A DNA stretch of 64,000 nucleotides from assembly GCA_030374765.1 (NCBI GenBank), contig JARGXX010000034.1:62001-126000 (forward strand), written 5' to 3'. Below are positions 32,977 through 43,549 of the stretch, in pieces. Below the pieces are notes generated by a model. The model saw only the letters and a list, made by a program, of their open reading frames with translations, was not told where the DNA came from and searched no databases. The number at the start of each line of letters is the position of its first letter. Positions within the stretch are counted from its first letter, which is position 1. This DNA comes from Agarophyton chilense. Lineage: Eukaryota; Rhodophyta; Florideophyceae; Gracilariales; Gracilariaceae. The position numbers and the translations under genes were made by a program.

Positions 32977-33494
32977 TGTTTACAGTTCCTGCAGTACTGG
33001 CAATGTGAAGTCATCTTTTACAGTTCTGTACTGGACAGCAGGTCGACTCGCTGTCCAATGACCGTTACGTACTGCCTTTAAGTATTGAGCTGTGAGTGGT
33101 CAAGGGTGTGCATCTTTTCTACTTGGATCCTGTGGTACATACTTTCTACTTAGGGTTTTTATATCTTCTGAATTGATGTTTACGTACTGTCTGTAACCGT
33201 TCTAGTTATTCTACTTTTAGTCCCGACGGAGTGAGTACTATAGTTTGGATGACTACGGCTTCGCCGGGCACACCCTGACTTCGTCCCAGATAAAAGGAGG
33301 ACCGGCACTCGCCGGACCTCTGACGAGGGAATCAGGACATCGATCGTCGGATTCTTGGGTGCGCCCGCTCAAATCGCTCTGCTCTTCTACCTCAAACTCG
33401 CGTACCTCTCTTCTCTAGTCACCTCAGTCACTAAACCCTTCGTGAAACCTTCGTTCAACCTTCGTGCAACCTCAATCCGCTACACTCGTCAACA
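32977..33494 (+). repeat. Gypsy F 3' LTR (518 bp)
   Basis: Copy of 27764-28282. Followed by CAAAC, the target duplication, and then by Copia E gag sequence. Confidence 0.93.
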
Positions 33495-35523
33495 CAAACG
33501 AATACTGTGAGCAGTAGCGCTGCCTATACTCAGAGGAAAAAAGCAACTATCGATCTGCCTATAGTAGGCAGAGGATGACAACAGAGCAATTGGCAGAGAA
33601 GAAGAGAAGAACGAAATGCAACAGATGTGGAAAGTTCGGACACTGGGTTGGCTATCACAGAGAATATGGCTCTCTCAAGGCAGGATTCAAATTTTATGAT
33701 GCTGCTCCAAAGCAAGAGACAGAACAGAAGAATGTTCTTTCTTTCAACATGGTGACTCTAGGAAACGAGTCGCATCCCTATCACAATTTCATTGGCCCAC
33801 TTCTTGATGACGGAGCACCCTCCAGTGGCATTGGAATGGAAGAGATGCATTTCATCAAGTACATGGTATGTACCGACTGGAATGGCATGTTGGACCCGAT
33901 CCCTGACATAATTGCCGATCGTCCAAACTGGAAATAAGGAAGTGGCAACCACAAGAGTGAGCCTCGTCGCATACTTGCCTCAATTGTTTTAAGAGCTCCT
34001 TCTGATGCAGGCAACATTGTCAATATCAGACATGTCGTTGTGGAAGGATTTGCGCAGTAGGTGATTGGAAGGAATAAGGCGCAGTATTGCAAAATAATGC
34101 ACTTGCACGGGAACGTCTTGCAACTACCCGCAACTGCTGGATGTACCACTACAGACACTATCTCATTGACGAATAGGGACATGCACTCCTATGTCCCGCA
34201 TAATGTGTTCACGCATCCATCTGACCACATGACGCCCCTGAACCAGAAGGCGTTGTTCTATGCAACAGCCAAGCTGAATGAGGACGCAACCAACAGACCA
34301 TGGACGGAAGTGTAGAAGATAGTAGACAAAGTCCACCATCACGTGTGTGGTCACTCCACCTATTCAGACATAAAAATGCTACTCGAGCGCAACGGTCTGT
34401 GAAGCGACCATGTAGCTGACTATCTTCAGCAGAAGCTGGAGAGGTGTACAGTATGTCCGACGACCGCAAGACCACAGCCGACCATGAAAGTCTCCCTTGC
34501 CAAAATGACCAGATCCTTTAACGAATTAGTGTATGCCGGTCACATGTACCTTGATGAGCATTGTGTTATGCACATCATGGATGCGTCGAAACGGTACTCT
34601 GCAGGAGCAATCGTGGAAGACACGACGATGAATGCAGCCATTTCTGTAATGGATGCACATTGGATCCCCCTCTTTTGGACACCCGAAGCTGTCCTGTTCG
34701 ACCAAGCCTTTGACAACGAGATCTTCCGTAGCTACAAGGACAAGCTCGGTTCAGAAGCGAGACCCATCCAGCATCGAAGACATAACAAAAACGTATTGGA
34801 GTCGAAACACAGAATTGTTCGTGACATTTATCTAAGGTTGAAGGAGGCCGATCCTGCTGGCAGTACGAATCGAGCTCCATTGTTAGTACAACAGTCGTTG
34901 AGAGTTTCGAACGACCTCTACGGAAACGATATGATGTCAGCTCACGAATTGGCGAAGGGGTATACTAGACCAATTGAACAAGTGTCTGAGCCGAGTATCA
35001 TACCCCAAAACCTCCTCGAGTCGCACCCGCAGCTACTCGCAAAGCGCAAGCTGACTTTAATTCTGCGATCAAAGGCGGTGCAATAATTTCCTGTCCCAGT
35101 AGGAAGCACCTTTCAGATCTTCATCAAGCATCAGAACGAGGAGAGGGGAAGTTGGTCTCAACCCAAACCTGTTCTGGCGTATGATATAGCGAGCCGGACT
35201 GTAACAGTTCCTGGAAAGAATGGCAGAAAGTTAAGAGCCGCAATTGAAGATGTAAGGCCTTCAGTGCAGAATAACGAGCTCGCAGCCGCTGTGCAGGATG
35301 CAATTGACGACCTAGACAGAAGCTTATCAGAGGTGATGGATAATGTTTTTGAAGGCTCAGAGACCACAGTAAACTTTTCTGCATCTCATGGCAGTCCAGC
35401 AAGAAGCACCCAGTTCTTTGACGCTGACTTTGGTCCCCCTGAACACTACCTCTCAGCATCTCAAGTTCAAGGAGACAGCCCAGACCTACAGCAAAGCACT
35501 TCTCACGATCATGTAGCTACTCG

Positions 35524-35690
35524 TATGCCGATTGTTGGAGATAAGATTCATGTCTACTGGCCAAACAACAACAAGTTTTACGGAGGTACTGTAGCGAAGC
35601 ATAACCAGAGGACTGGAAAGTACTCCATCAACTACTTTAACGGAGACAAAGAAGCATTGAAGTTGGAAGCCGATAAGTGGAAGTTTATGG
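35524..35690 (+). other. Tudor-like module in Copia E
   Basis: Contains GDKIHVYWPNNNKFYGG, YSINYFNGDKE and ADKWKF, spaced as in the Copia A module (FWP, FYDG, YDDGD, HWKF). Same place after integrase. The acidic YDDGD loop is less well kept here. Confidence 0.5.
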
Positions 35691-36093
35691 AAGGTGGTTC
35701 GACAGTGGGAGAAGAAGATGATGATGGATCGAATGAACACGAAGCTACTAGGGATACATGTCAGCCTCTGGATCGTAGTCGATTCCAAAGATCTCTATGC
35801 CACGTTATCTACTTGCCGTAACGCTACCGATCGATCGATTGGCGCCGACGTTAGCGTCATAAGGTATGAGTTTGACACTAAGAAGATCCACCGCATGTTG
35901 TGGATACCTGTAAACTGTATCTACGCGGATCCTCTGACCAAATTGGATAGCCCAGTAGGAACATCATTGGAACGAATGATGTTAAATGGCAAGATTTCTA
36001 TGGATTTGTCAAAACGATGTTCACTGGCTCTGAAAAACATTCCGGTTAAAGAATCTACAAAAACGAATCGGGGTGTAGGGTCATTTGTGTAAT

Positions 36094-36376
36094 GTTGCGA
36101 AAAACCGATGGGCATCTTTTATGGTATAATATACTGTATCGATAATGATCGTATGCAACCAGAATAGCCTACACGCCGGATAGATCTGTACTGTAGTGAT
36201 TCACTGATGTTGACATAGTTATATATGCCTGGAGATCTGTGGTCTACAGTCTACTTAAGTCGTTTGGTCTGCGAGCACCGCAGCGAGAAAAGGGAGCCTC
36301 AGCCGAGAACTACCGCCGCAAAGTAAACGTGTTCTTTGTAGCACCGTCGAGTGTTGTTTGTCCTATCCATTTTATT
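36094..36376 (+). repeat. Copia E 3' LTR
   Basis: Copy of 26817-27098, ending CCATTTTATT. Retains the TATA-like patch at about 36126. Confidence 0.85.
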
Positions 36377-37819
36377 CAGACACCAACGAGCTCACCGCCA
36401 GCTCTCCGACTCCGCTTTCACACACCGCCAAGGCAGCTAGCTTTGCAGCTGTCCTCGCCGTCAGCGTTGTGCTCTTTGCGCGACATTGTAGAAGCACGAA
36501 CAACAGTAGCCCGCCTAAACACCGGGTACCACCGCTTAACATCTAATGTGCAATCCACTGCGTAAAAGCGTCGTCCAAATGAAGCAACCTCTTAAATTGG
36601 GATGGCCACTCCACCAACGCCGCCAAGAGTTCTTTTTTTTCTGAACCTTGCTTGCGCATCGTTTTGCCCCTCTTGAATGTTTTGAATGCTTGAGGCCATG
36701 ATTTTTGTGAGCGCCGGTGGTTGGACATAATTGGAAGCTAGACCTTCTCCTCAGGCGACTTGTCGCAGGTTTGCAACGCAGGTTGTGCACCTTCGAAGGA
36801 CTTCGATTGCGAAACTATCGGTACCCTCTCCTCGCCGCTGCTCATCGCACCCAGCGCAATAACAAAAACTCTGCGGAACTCAGAAAGACAACATCGAGCC
36901 AAATAAATGGAGCAAACAGACGGATATTGTTTCCTCATTCATTACTTCAATTTTAGTCTTTTGCTTTGCTTTCCAGCTTTTGGAGTTCGTCAAATTACCT
37001 TGAGCAAAACATGTTCTAGAAGAAAGACGTCCAATCTATTCTATTGTGTCAAGTTTGTTTGAGTGATTATATTTCTAATACAAATCCCTTCTTCTACTTC
37101 TCTTGTTACTCGTTAAAGAATACGATTTGCCTCTGAAATAAATCGCTTGCCAAGTGAGTCATTGATTCCATCAATGTCAATTGCAAAAGACTGAAACGGC
37201 GACGCACAATTCTAGTCCTCAAGGCCTTGAGTGGTCCTCGTGTTTCGTCGTAAACATTCTCGCCGTCGGCATGGGTTGGCTCTGTAGAGTTAGTCTAATC
37301 AATGCTGTCATCCAGGAAATTCTCCATATCCACGTTAAAAAGATGACCACACGTCCTGAGGAACAATCTGATGCGCGTTGTAAGAGTTTGATGAGACCGA
37401 CTTGCTCATTCTCTGTGAACTGTTCCCAGAAAACTCTGTACGCAACTGCTTAATTTTCACGTCCATGACTTCTGGGTGTTGTCAAGCGCGTACAGACTCT
37501 TTGTGTGAACAATCACTACTGTAGTATTCTGCACAGTCGGAATGCCGATGGAAGATTTTTTTTGGCTAAGTATGAGGATACTCGTAAGTGAGTGCAACGG
37601 CTAGGATGAAGTTATGAAGCGGCAACCCGCAGATGGTCCGTGAGGTGGTGTGTTACACATGGGATCTCTGTCTGCCACGGCGCATCCTATTTGACCCTTT
37701 GCAGGGAAATACCAGGTTGGCAACGGCGCATATACTGTAGTGAATAGCCACTTAGCAACCATTATCCCGAACTGTAGAGGGGTTAATCGGCTAACCAAGT
37801 TTATATCTAGATATTACAA
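36377..37819. other. No gene recognised
   Basis: A minus-strand frame at 36543-36728 (61 residues, Lys/Arg-rich, containing ELLAALVEWPSQFKRLL) looks less random than its neighbours, but no family was recognised. The rest shows no long frames or repeats with partners in the window. Confidence 0.35.
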
Positions 37820-38138
37820 TGAGGGGCGCTCACCCCTTTGCACCGTACTTAAGGCACAGCGGGGAGCGCCGACTCCAAAGAAAAGGAGACAACAACGGGT
37901 TTACCAAATGTCTTGTTCCTCGTTCAGGATTCATTAACCGGAGATCCGGACAAGCTACAACAAGTAGTTGTCCGTTCTTTAGTACCAACCACCCTCATTG
38001 GCGATTTGGGCCTTACAACCCCCATTCTAGCTCGCTAGTGTTGTGCTCTACCACACCTTCCCCTTAGCCGCAAGCACCCATTCGGCAGTCCCGAACACTG
38101 GTGCTGGTGTCTGTTCTCGTCGTAGAGCGTATACTACA
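37820..38138 (+). repeat. Gypsy I 5' LTR (319 bp)
   Basis: Matches 41796-42114. The first 50 bases form an inverted repeat (GGCGCTC ... GAGCGCC) around an AT-rich loop containing CTTAAGG; the same arms are kept in the other LTR. Confidence 0.9.
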
Positions 38139-41100
38139 TTTGAAACGAGCCCCCAGCTCCACCGTCTCTCCAAAGTCCCAGTCCCTTGGCCCAACGGAGT
38201 CACTACGACCTCAGGTCGACGCTAAATTCCCCACACCCCCTAAGAAAGTTCCCGCAGACCCGGCTAGCTCCCCGTCCTCGCCTCATCTATAGAAACCAGA
38301 GAGCGACTATACCGTCAGGTGATGATGCGCTCTCGTTAGGTGACCCATCGACGAGATCTCTTGGAAGTACCAACGCCCGGGGAGTTGGCAATTGAGCCAG
38401 CAACGTATTTAAATGGTTCCCATAATGAACCTAGAGCCCAACAGGTCGTAACCCTTGCTAGAGAACAGGATTTACGCGCTCTTGTGCTTCGTCTCAAATC
38501 TGAGTCAAACGCCTATCGTGAGCGAATCATTGGATTGAAATCGCAGATGGCGATCAATACCGAAGAAGTCGAGCGCTTGCGCCGAAAACAAGGCGTACTC
38601 GCTCGTCGAGAAGAAAGGGACCCGATGCCCGCGGTTGTGAGAACCCTGCGAGAGGATTTGAACCAAGTAATGGAAAGGCATCGTAACGCTCCGGAGGCTT
38701 TACCGGGCCTGACCGTTGACGTGGAGGAAATCCTCACTCGAGTTAACCGTCTTCTGGAACGCCTGGAGGCAGTGGTGAATGCGCAGACTACTGCTACACA
38801 AGTCATGAAAGACTAAAATGAAGTCCCCTTGAAGAAAGAGCGAGCGAGGATATCGAAGTCAAGATGTCGCAAGAAGAGAAAGTCCGAGCCGTACACTAGT
38901 GATGATTCATCAGGATCGGAGGATGAGGACTCCAGTGCTGACGAGTTTGACTCCTCGAATACGTTCACTGACGATGCCAGCGATGATGATCATCGTAGTT
39001 TCCGTTCTGGGAAGCGGAACAAGTCTTCTTGGCTATTAAGGAAGAAGGGTCCTAAGTGCAAGCATCTCAGGTCACTTCCTTGTACGAGTTCGTTGTATCG
39101 GAAAGTCTTGGACTACCGGTATCATCGCCTGAAGAGAGGAGGAAAGAAGCGACCGGGTCGCGAAACCGCAAAGGTTAAGGACCACATTAGACGGTTGAAG
39201 ATTGGAATGAATGATCTAGTGTTTGATGGCAAAACGCCCATTCTCGAAATCGAATTCCTTACTCGTTTCGTTGCCGAGGCGGACACCTTAGAAAGGAGTG
39301 AATATCAAGCTTGGGTTTCATTACCACATTTCTTCTCGGGTCTTTCGTTCGAGCAATATCGTTCTGATTGCGGATCCCTGACTGCTGACGAAGGAGGAGT
39401 GACATCTTGGCCGGAGGCATTGCAGTACTTACTGCGAAGCTTTGCGAATTCAAATGTAATCCGACAGGCTATCTCGGATCTTCGTGATGTGACCCAGAAA
39501 CCTGGTGAGGGAAAAACAGAGTAGAGCTCGAGGCTTACCAGAATGGCCACGCGCTGTAGAAAAGTTCACTCAACGGAGGAACATATTACCTTGTTCATCG
39601 ATTGACTCAATCCCAACATCAAATCTCTAGTGGCTCGGTTTCGAGAGAAGCATGAAAGAACCCCATTTCTGGAGTTGGTTCAGTTTTGGCAAGCTGAAGG
39701 TGACGTGTTAAGAGCTCGTGTAGTTACGCGGAACACCGCAACGCTTGGTGCATCCAAAGCAGAGGAAAGACGCAAAGAAGCCGTGAAACCCACTCGAAAG
39801 TTGTTCCACCTTGAATCTCCCGTGGACTCTCGAGAGTCGTCGTTTGCTATACACGATAACCAGTCCCAACACAATTCTATTCACCTCATGGATTATTGCC
39901 ACTCATTTGTGCCTACAGAGGATCTACCTCACTCAGAATCCCAATAGCAAGAAGCTCTAATGTCTATGGAGGGCACACACCCAAAATCCCGTGCATACAT
40001 GAAACCCCCGGAAGGAGGATTCAAGAATGGTAAACCTGGATGGGTGGATACGAGAATATCGTCTCGATCACCACCGAGGTCAGCAGCACGCCGTGAAGCG
40101 TTAATATGATATCTGTGCTACGGCCGTCACCATCTGTCTTCAGAATGTACCCTTGATACAAAGGATTTAGTTCGCGTCGTCACGAATTACGAGGCTCTCT
40201 CAGAGAAGGAAAGAACCCGAGAGCAGGCTGGTACCTACTGAAAGGTGAAAGCATGGCTTAGCTACTATCCTGGACGTCAATCTGTAGCTCCAGTGATTCA
40301 GAACACTGAAGCACCACAGGCTAATCTGCAAGTTGGAAGCAACTCCTCAAGGGCGAACGACCCGCCTCAATCGGGAAACTAAGTGAGGGAACCCCTAGGG
40401 GGTTGGCCCTATTCCATCGTGTAGAGCCGACCAGGGAGTACTCGCCTCCTCGTTCCGGCGCTTGGAGACCTAAGGTCCTGATGAGGACTCGTCATATTCC
40501 GTCGAGCGGAATGACTCCGTTCGTTGGAAATCGAGTACAGTTTGACTGTGAAATCAAACGTCCTTGGAGACGTTATGCTTGTCCGTCGAAACGGGAAAAT
40601 TTTATTATGATGATGCAGAAGAGAAACTGTAAAGTTTATGCTGACATCGGCTCGGACAAGGATTTATTGACCCGCCGCCTGACAGTTCTTGATACAGGCG
40701 CCGGACCGAACTTTATTCGGATATCCGAATTAGGATCCACCGATCAGGAACAACTTTTTTACGGTCCGTTGCCAGATATCCGAGATGCTAATAGGAATGT
40801 AGTGAGAACACTTGGAACAGTGAAGTTGCTAGTTCGACTCGGACACTTTTTAGAGAAGGTGACGTTTTTGGTCTGCAAGTCACTGGCCGCACCAGTTGTT
40901 CTGGGGTGTGATTATTGTGACAGATTTGTCGAAGCAATCCGCCCTCGGAGTCAACTAATTACGTTAGGCGATGGCTCGACAGTGCCTATAGTGAGAAGAC
41001 CACTACAAAGAGTCCCAACAGCTGCTCCACTTCCACCCTCAATTAAATAGGAGTTGGGTCGTGGTCGTACATCACCAACGATTCTTGTGGCGAAACCTAC

Positions 41101-41795
41101 AGTGTTAAAGGCTCAATCTCAAACCTGGGTACAAGTGATAACACAACATCACGGTCTCGTGTGAAGCCAGCCTAATGCAGCAACGTATGAGCATGGAGGA
41201 CGTCTTGCAGCAAATGGAATTGCCCAAGTTGAACCAGACAAACCCTTCCGAATACTCATTAGTAACTTTACCGATAGTGATTATCATTTACCGAAGAATC
41301 AGATCTTTGCAGCTGCTCTGTCGCTCCCAATAGCAGTGGTTCCGACTCATATATCTACCACAGAAGTGCTAGGGTTTACTGATGTGTCAGACGAATCAAC
41401 TGGCGTACATGAAGGTCCCAAAGAGCAGTCGCAATCTACAGAAGAACAGAAGAAACCAGATAAGCGGGTAGAAGAGCTAGTTCTCGAGAGTGTTCCCGAA
41501 CGATATATGGAATGAATCAAACAAATGTTAAAAAGTATACTTCTATGTAAACTGGAAAACTAGGAGAGATCTCCCCTACAGAATATCGTATTGATGTTAT
41601 TCCGGGATCCTGTCCCATTTTTCAGCCACCTTACTGAGCAGGACCGCGAACTAGTCAGGTCGAGGATGACAGTGTTGCCAAGATGCTCGAAGCATGAGTA
41701 ATAGAAGCAGCACAATCGGCTTGGGCTTCACCTGTGGTGTTAGTCCCAAAACCTGATGGTTCTTTACAATTCCGTGTCGGCTACCGGAAACTCAA

Positions 41796-42114
41796 TGTGC
41801 GGCGCTCATCCCTGTGAATCGTATTTAAGGCAAAGAGGCGAGCGCCGACTCCAAAGTAAAGGAGATAACAAACAGCTTCACAATTCACTTATTCCTTGTT
41901 CAGGATTTCTTTACCGGAGATCCGGACAAGCTACAACAAGTAGTCGCCCGGTCCATAGTAGCCACCACCCTCATTGGCGAATGGGGCCTTACAACCCCCA
42001 TTATAGCTCGCTAGTGTTGCGCTCTACCACACCTTCCCCTCAGCCGCAAACACCCATTAGGCAGTCCCGAACACTGTTGCAGGTGTCTGCTCTCTCCGTA
42101 GAGCGGATACTACA
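41796..42114 (+). repeat. Gypsy I 3' LTR (319 bp)
   Basis: Same length as the 5' LTR. The inverted arms CGGCGCTC and GAGCGCCG are present here with one base pair more than in the 5' copy. Confidence 0.9.
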
Positions 42115-42218
42115 AGTACCTTGGTTTCTGGCTTGTGTGTTCTCAGGGTTGTAGAGACTATCATCCTTCTCTCCTTCTGATTCAAACGTGAAGACAACGT
42201 GTTCTTCGTTATGTTTGT

Positions 42219-42580
42219 TTGTCGTTGGCGAGAGAGTTAAGTTTTGTTCAGGTCCCGCAGAATACACTGGTTTTTGAACATCTGGTTCGAAAACACCCTC
42301 CTGCGATGGATGACACACCGCCTATGGATCATGATCAGACCATGAACGTACCGCAGGTGACTGAAGGGCCGGATCTTAGTTCTGAACGTAAGAAAATGCA
42401 TGTTGAGGACTGCCATGTTCGGGATAGTGTGTGAAATTATCCATCTGTGGACAGCGTGTTTTGCAAACCCTGCTCGCTTGTCGGCGAGCCAAAAAAGGGT
42501 TATGAAATTCATCACCCTACGAGAACGGGGTTCAAAAGCGCTGTTTGCACTTTTTCCACTACCCAACTTTTTTAGAAGGT
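42219..42580 (+). pseudogene. Possible TTF-type zinc-finger fragment of a hAT-like transposase
   Basis: The frame around 42430-42560 reads YPSVDSVFCKPCSLVG, then EIHHPTRTGFKSAVCTF, which resembles the zinc finger at the start of hAT/ZMYM-like transposases (F-C-x-P-C-x-L-F, then W/T-x-x-G-F-x-x-W). Upstream codons from about 42306 (MDDTPPMDHDQT) are acidic and uncharacteristic, and a stop separates them from the finger part. No other transposase domain follows. The repeat shared with 25.8 kb falls inside this coding stretch. Weak call. Confidence 0.25.
42497..42531 (-). repeat. Copy of the 25.8-kb palindromic segment
   Basis: GGGTTATGAAATTCATCACC and the following CTACGAGAACGGGG are the reverse complement of 25801-25837 with about five differences. 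The inverted GGGTGA arms beyond it are not kept here. Confidence 0.6.
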
Positions 42581-42917
42581 AGTCCTAGAACATCCCAAAC
42601 GTAGAAAACATCACATTGTGATTTAGTCTTCCCGGATCGGGCAGTGATCACTAAAAAATATTAGTCTAGGAATTTTTTAGGATAGTGAAGAAAATCGCGA
42701 ACAAAAATTCTCTCGGCAGTTCCGCAACAAAAAGTGAAACCCAATTGGTGGTCTACATAAATACTGCAGTGCAGCGCGGCATGCCAGAATTACGGAAAAC
42801 CTGAAAACAATGAACTGAACCAATCTACCTTCTAAGAGATTATTAGCGCACCGGAAGGTCTTTCGAACTCGTATTCAAATGAAACTACTAATTGCAACAA
42901 TCTCGCAGTCACTTGTC

Positions 42918-43540
42918 GACATGTCGAAGTTTCGTGTGACTCCCTCGAAGGCAGACAACTACTTCATCTGGTGTAGGAAGCTTTAACTGATCCTAAGTTC
43001 TAAGAAAGTATGGGAATTTGTCAAAGAGAAAAATCCGAAGAAATAATTAAAGCGAAAAGAACAAAAAGAGAACCAAGATTCAAAAGAAGAAAAAACCATT
43101 GAGAAGAATCAACGATAGAAAACATTTCGCTGTGGTGCATTCTGCTTTCTGTGCACAAGTCGTGTGCGTGGTGCTGTTCATTGACATCTAAAAGCCTTCT
43201 GTCGAGTCGAAACGATTAAAAGACCAGTTTCAATTAATGTATAAAGCCATCATTGATTTACTACCAGAGACATACCAGAACATTTGAATGTCGTCTACAG
43301 AGACACTACTAAAGTACATCAACCGGTTGGAAGTGGTTATGTATAAGCTTAGCAGCATAAGAAGCCTGGTTGATGGCGAGGAGAAGCTAAGTGCGTTGTG
43401 TAGGGTGCTCGTACAAGATTTTTACGTTACGGCTGAGGTGCTTTGCGAGGCAAGAAAAGGAACCAGGGAAGCTAAATCCATATCCATTGCGAAAGAAGCG
43501 CAAATCGAACGTGATGGTCCAAAAACCAAAAAAGTATGAA
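42918..43540 (+). mobile_element. Copia fragment J (gag)
   Basis: The translation MSKFRVTPSKADNYFIWCRK, then SSKKVWEFVKEKNP and farther on TLLKYINRLEVVMYKLSSI and EEKLSALCRVLV, follows the pattern of Copia gag (N-Y-x-x-W, helical middle). It is broken, several interruptions, with no LTR found. It lies head to head with Copia K on the opposite strand. Confidence 0.55.
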
Positions 43541-43549
43541 GTCAAGTCT

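Larger units (their letters stand above)
27764..33494 (+). mobile_element. Gypsy element F with chromodomain, inserted in Copia E
   Basis: A 5.73-kb Ty3/Gypsy element with LTRs 27764-28282 and 32977-33494 (about 97 percent identical, TGTTTACAG to GTCAACA) and a perfect 5-bp target duplication CAAAC (27759-27763 and 33495-33499). Parts: gag about 28349-29250; protease about 29330 (GDSGSDFSAI); reverse transcriptase about 29990-30700 (WIDDFLFY); RNase H about 30900-31380; integrase about 31610-32300 (HTGHGGH, CLHCLC, FDFCY, SDCGSHF, SNGTVEVVNRE); and a C-terminal chromodomain about 32720-32900 (VELQVKWSGFDEDEMDWVSL). Gag, pol and chromodomain order is that of chromoviruses. It is degenerate, with about five breaks, but structurally complete. 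It is younger than Copia E, its host. Gypsy G at 48-54 kb is an older relative. Confidence 0.93.
26817..36376 (+). mobile_element. Copia element E, degenerate, split by Gypsy F
   Basis: A Ty1/Copia element related to Copia A, with LTRs at 26817-27098 and 36094-36376 (282 and 283 bp, about 90 percent identical) and Gypsy F (27764-33494) inserted in its gag. Parts: primer-site relic GTTTTGGGCCCAG after the 5' LTR; gag about 27110-27763 resuming at 33500-33950 with a zinc knuckle (CNRCGKFGHWVGYH); protease region about 33960-34150; integrase about 34320-35060 (HIMDASKRY, VLESKHRIVRDIYLRLKEA, NDLYGNDMMSAHELAKGY); a Tudor-like module about 35524-35690; and an RNase H end about 35840-36090. A reverse transcriptase core is not seen, so it is not autonomous. 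It is broken, with about ten interruptions. No target duplication was recognised. Confidence 0.88.
37820..42114 (+). mobile_element. Gypsy element I, shortened, with 319-bp LTRs
   Basis: A 4.3-kb element bounded by 319-bp LTRs (37820-38138 and 41796-42114, about 85 percent identical, TG...TACTACA). Parts: gag about 38340-39530 with a coiled-coil region (RALVLRLKSESNAYRERI, NTEEVERLRRKQ) and an acidic Ser/Asp-rich segment; a Cys/His knuckle remnant near 40120-40160; retropepsin about 40640-41000 (TVLDTGAGPNFIRI, VLGCDYCDRF); and only the first part of a Gypsy reverse transcriptase ([17 protein letters not shown]) just before the 3' LTR. RNase H and integrase are absent, so it is a non-autonomous derivative. 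About eight or more breaks. It is an old insertion; no target duplication was recognised. Confidence 0.85.

Noticed and set aside
36543-36728. Conserved small gene on the minus strand
   Set aside because: 61 codons, no recognised domain and no visible promoter; not enough to call a gene.
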